Positions 6,407-6,964 of a DNA stretch of 6,964 nt are shown here, in pieces. Each line of letters begins with the position of its first letter. The first letter of the stretch is position 1. The translations under genes were made by a program, and so were the position numbers. The stretch comes from an uncultured Clostridia bacterium (lineage in GTDB: Bacteria > Bacillota > Clostridia > Oscillospirales > CAG-272). Below the pieces are notes generated by a model. The model was not told where the DNA came from, did not search any database, and saw only the letters and a list, made by a program, of their open reading frames with translations. The DNA is taken from NCBI GenBank assembly GCA_946404295.1, contig CAMJDE010000099.1:1-6964 (forward strand), given 5' to 3'.

Positions 6407-6506
6407 CCGTTTTCTGATCCTGCGATTGGGTGACCGGAATGGGGGGGCATCAAATAGATCGTTCGGGGAACAAACGTTCATGTGAATGTAGAATCTTGTT
6501 TGAGAA

Positions 6507-6631
6507 AAAAACACAGTCGCGGAAGTCCGGAAACGTTTTTCGGGGCGCCGGTACGTGATTTGATGCGTCCGGCGTTTTCATATACGGTTCAACGTCGTTT
6601 GAGATTTCCGAACTCAGAAAACTGTGTTTTT
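6507..6631. repeat. Long nested inverted repeat
   Basis: The outer arms AAAAACACAGT (6507-6517) and ACTGTGTTTTT (6621-6631) match over 11 bases. After a symmetrical 6/6-base interior loop, AGTCCGGAAA (6524-6533) pairs with TTTCCGAACT (6605-6614) except at one position, which would be a G-U pair in a minus-strand transcript. Inside sits a third stem, CGCCGG plus ACG (6546-6555, one bulged T) with CGTCCGGCG (6566-6574). Three nested stems in register suggest a folded RNA or a cruciform-like element, but no known family is recognised. Confidence 0.5.
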
Positions 6632-6751
6632 CAATTTCCGATCGAAGAAGCGTTTTCAAGGTTCTTGACCGTGCAATCATACGTCCGGGGTTCTGAAAAA
6701 CGGTTTCACGATCTTTGATCAAATTGACCTGAATGATCTTCTGATGAAAAT

Positions 6752-6781
6752 TTTGAAAAAGAAGCAATCGCGTTTTTCAAA
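6752..6781. repeat. Perfect 9-bp inverted repeat
   Basis: TTTGAAAAA (6752-6760) and TTTTTCAAA (6773-6781) are separated by 12 bases. The stem is AT-rich and not followed by a T-tract on +, so it is not a clear terminator. The right arm repeats the TTTTTCAA seen at 6627-6634. Confidence 0.45.
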
Positions 6782-6848
6782 GTCGTGCCACTATAATTCT
6801 ATACGCGCAGATCTCAAAAACGTTTCTATGGATTGCCGGAAGTGTGAA

Positions 6849-6964
6849 ATGCGTCGAATTATCAAAATTCTAAATCATAATTTAAGGCAGACGGAATTTG
6901 ATCGGATAGAACCCGAAGGGACGCCTTGGTGGGTGAAGATCGTCAGCGGTATGCCGTGCAAGTT
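6849..6964 (+). CDS. Possible 5' end of an unrecognised gene, cut by the window edge
   Basis: From ATG 6849 the frame stays open to the window end and reads MRRIIKILNHNLRQTEFDR and on to VKIVSGMPCK. GGAAG (6838-6842) lies six bases upstream, and a TATAAT at 6792-6797 could be its -10. The same frame is open back to 6669, so ATG 6828 or 6744 are other starts, neither with a ribosome site. A competing frame starts at TTG 6926 or GTG 6929 (VGEDRQRYAVQV) after GAAGGG and is equally protein-like. No family is recognised. The gene may be real in either frame; the evidence is thin because only about 40 codons are visible. Confidence 0.3.
   Translation, partial: MRRIIKILNHNLRQTEFDRIEPEGTPWWVKIVSGMPCK

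Larger units (their letters stand above)
6301..6848. other. About 550 bp with no convincing gene, rich in inverted repeats
   Basis: No recognisable protein or RNA family is visible. The left part (6301-6410) is AT-rich, with three ATATCGC copies and two perfect hyphenated palindromes. The right part (6500-6790) holds a long nested inverted repeat, a 9-bp inverted repeat, and degenerate units built on TCCGG/TCCGA and CGTTTT(T)C. Two overlapping frames of modest length exist: + 6482-6718 from GTG (78 residues) and - 6450-6767 from TTG (105 residues). Both lack good ribosome sites and known motifs. The region may hold regulatory sites, a structured transcript or a decayed gene. Confidence 0.6.

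Noticed and set aside
6431..6440. GGGTGACC-like stretch recalling a T-box antiterminator
   Set aside because: The conserved AGGGTGGnACCGCG is not present, and no synthetase or amino-acid gene follows.
6521..6550. GGAAGTCCGG resembling part of bacterial RNase P RNA
   Set aside because: Only a few bases match; the other conserved RNase P segments and overall size are absent.
6752..6781. 9-bp inverted repeat as an intrinsic terminator
   Set aside because: The stem is almost all A-T and not followed by a T-tract on +; it is listed only as a repeat.

Overview
This window looks like chromosome from an endospore-forming member of the Bacillota, most likely an uncultured gut-type Clostridia. The evidence is a clear spoIIID gene, a very large BspA-like leucine-rich-repeat lipoprotein of the kind common in gut Firmicutes, and GC-rich housekeeping genes next to a visibly AT-richer surface-protein gene. 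The lineage is inferred from gene content; there is no rRNA here to confirm it.

Layout from left to right. (1) The 3' end of an unrecognised acidic protein (+) runs to 167 and ends in a strong bidirectional hairpin terminator. (2) A 4.1-kb gene (-) encodes a putative lipoprotein with six Cys3-His repeats followed by about 1,040 residues of BspA-type LRRs. (3) A TrmH/SpoU-family RNA methyltransferase (-) follows. (4) spoIIID (+) is divergent from the methyltransferase. (5) A CpsB/YwqE-like PHP-domain phosphoesterase (-) is convergent with spoIIID, and their 3' ends overlap by 17 bp. (6) About 550 bp without a convincing gene contains several perfect inverted repeats and a degenerate repeat. 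(7) A possible gene start on + lies at the right edge.

The most interesting structural point is an exact 21-bp direct repeat at 180-200 and 4416-4436 that brackets the BspA-like gene. The left copy is the loop, right arm and T-tract of the terminator. The right copy is the same half-terminator without its other arm, and it contains the methyltransferase stop codon. The simplest reading is that the partial gene and the methyltransferase once converged on one shared terminator, and that the surface-protein gene was inserted into it. In the present arrangement the methyltransferase has no visible terminator of its own and may read through into the BspA-like gene.

The genes do not form one pathway. 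The mother-cell sporulation regulator, the RNA methyltransferase and the PHP phosphoesterase look like ordinary neighbours, and the BspA-like gene looks like an accessory surface-adhesion cassette. No CRISPR array, transposase, integrase, tRNA or rRNA was seen.
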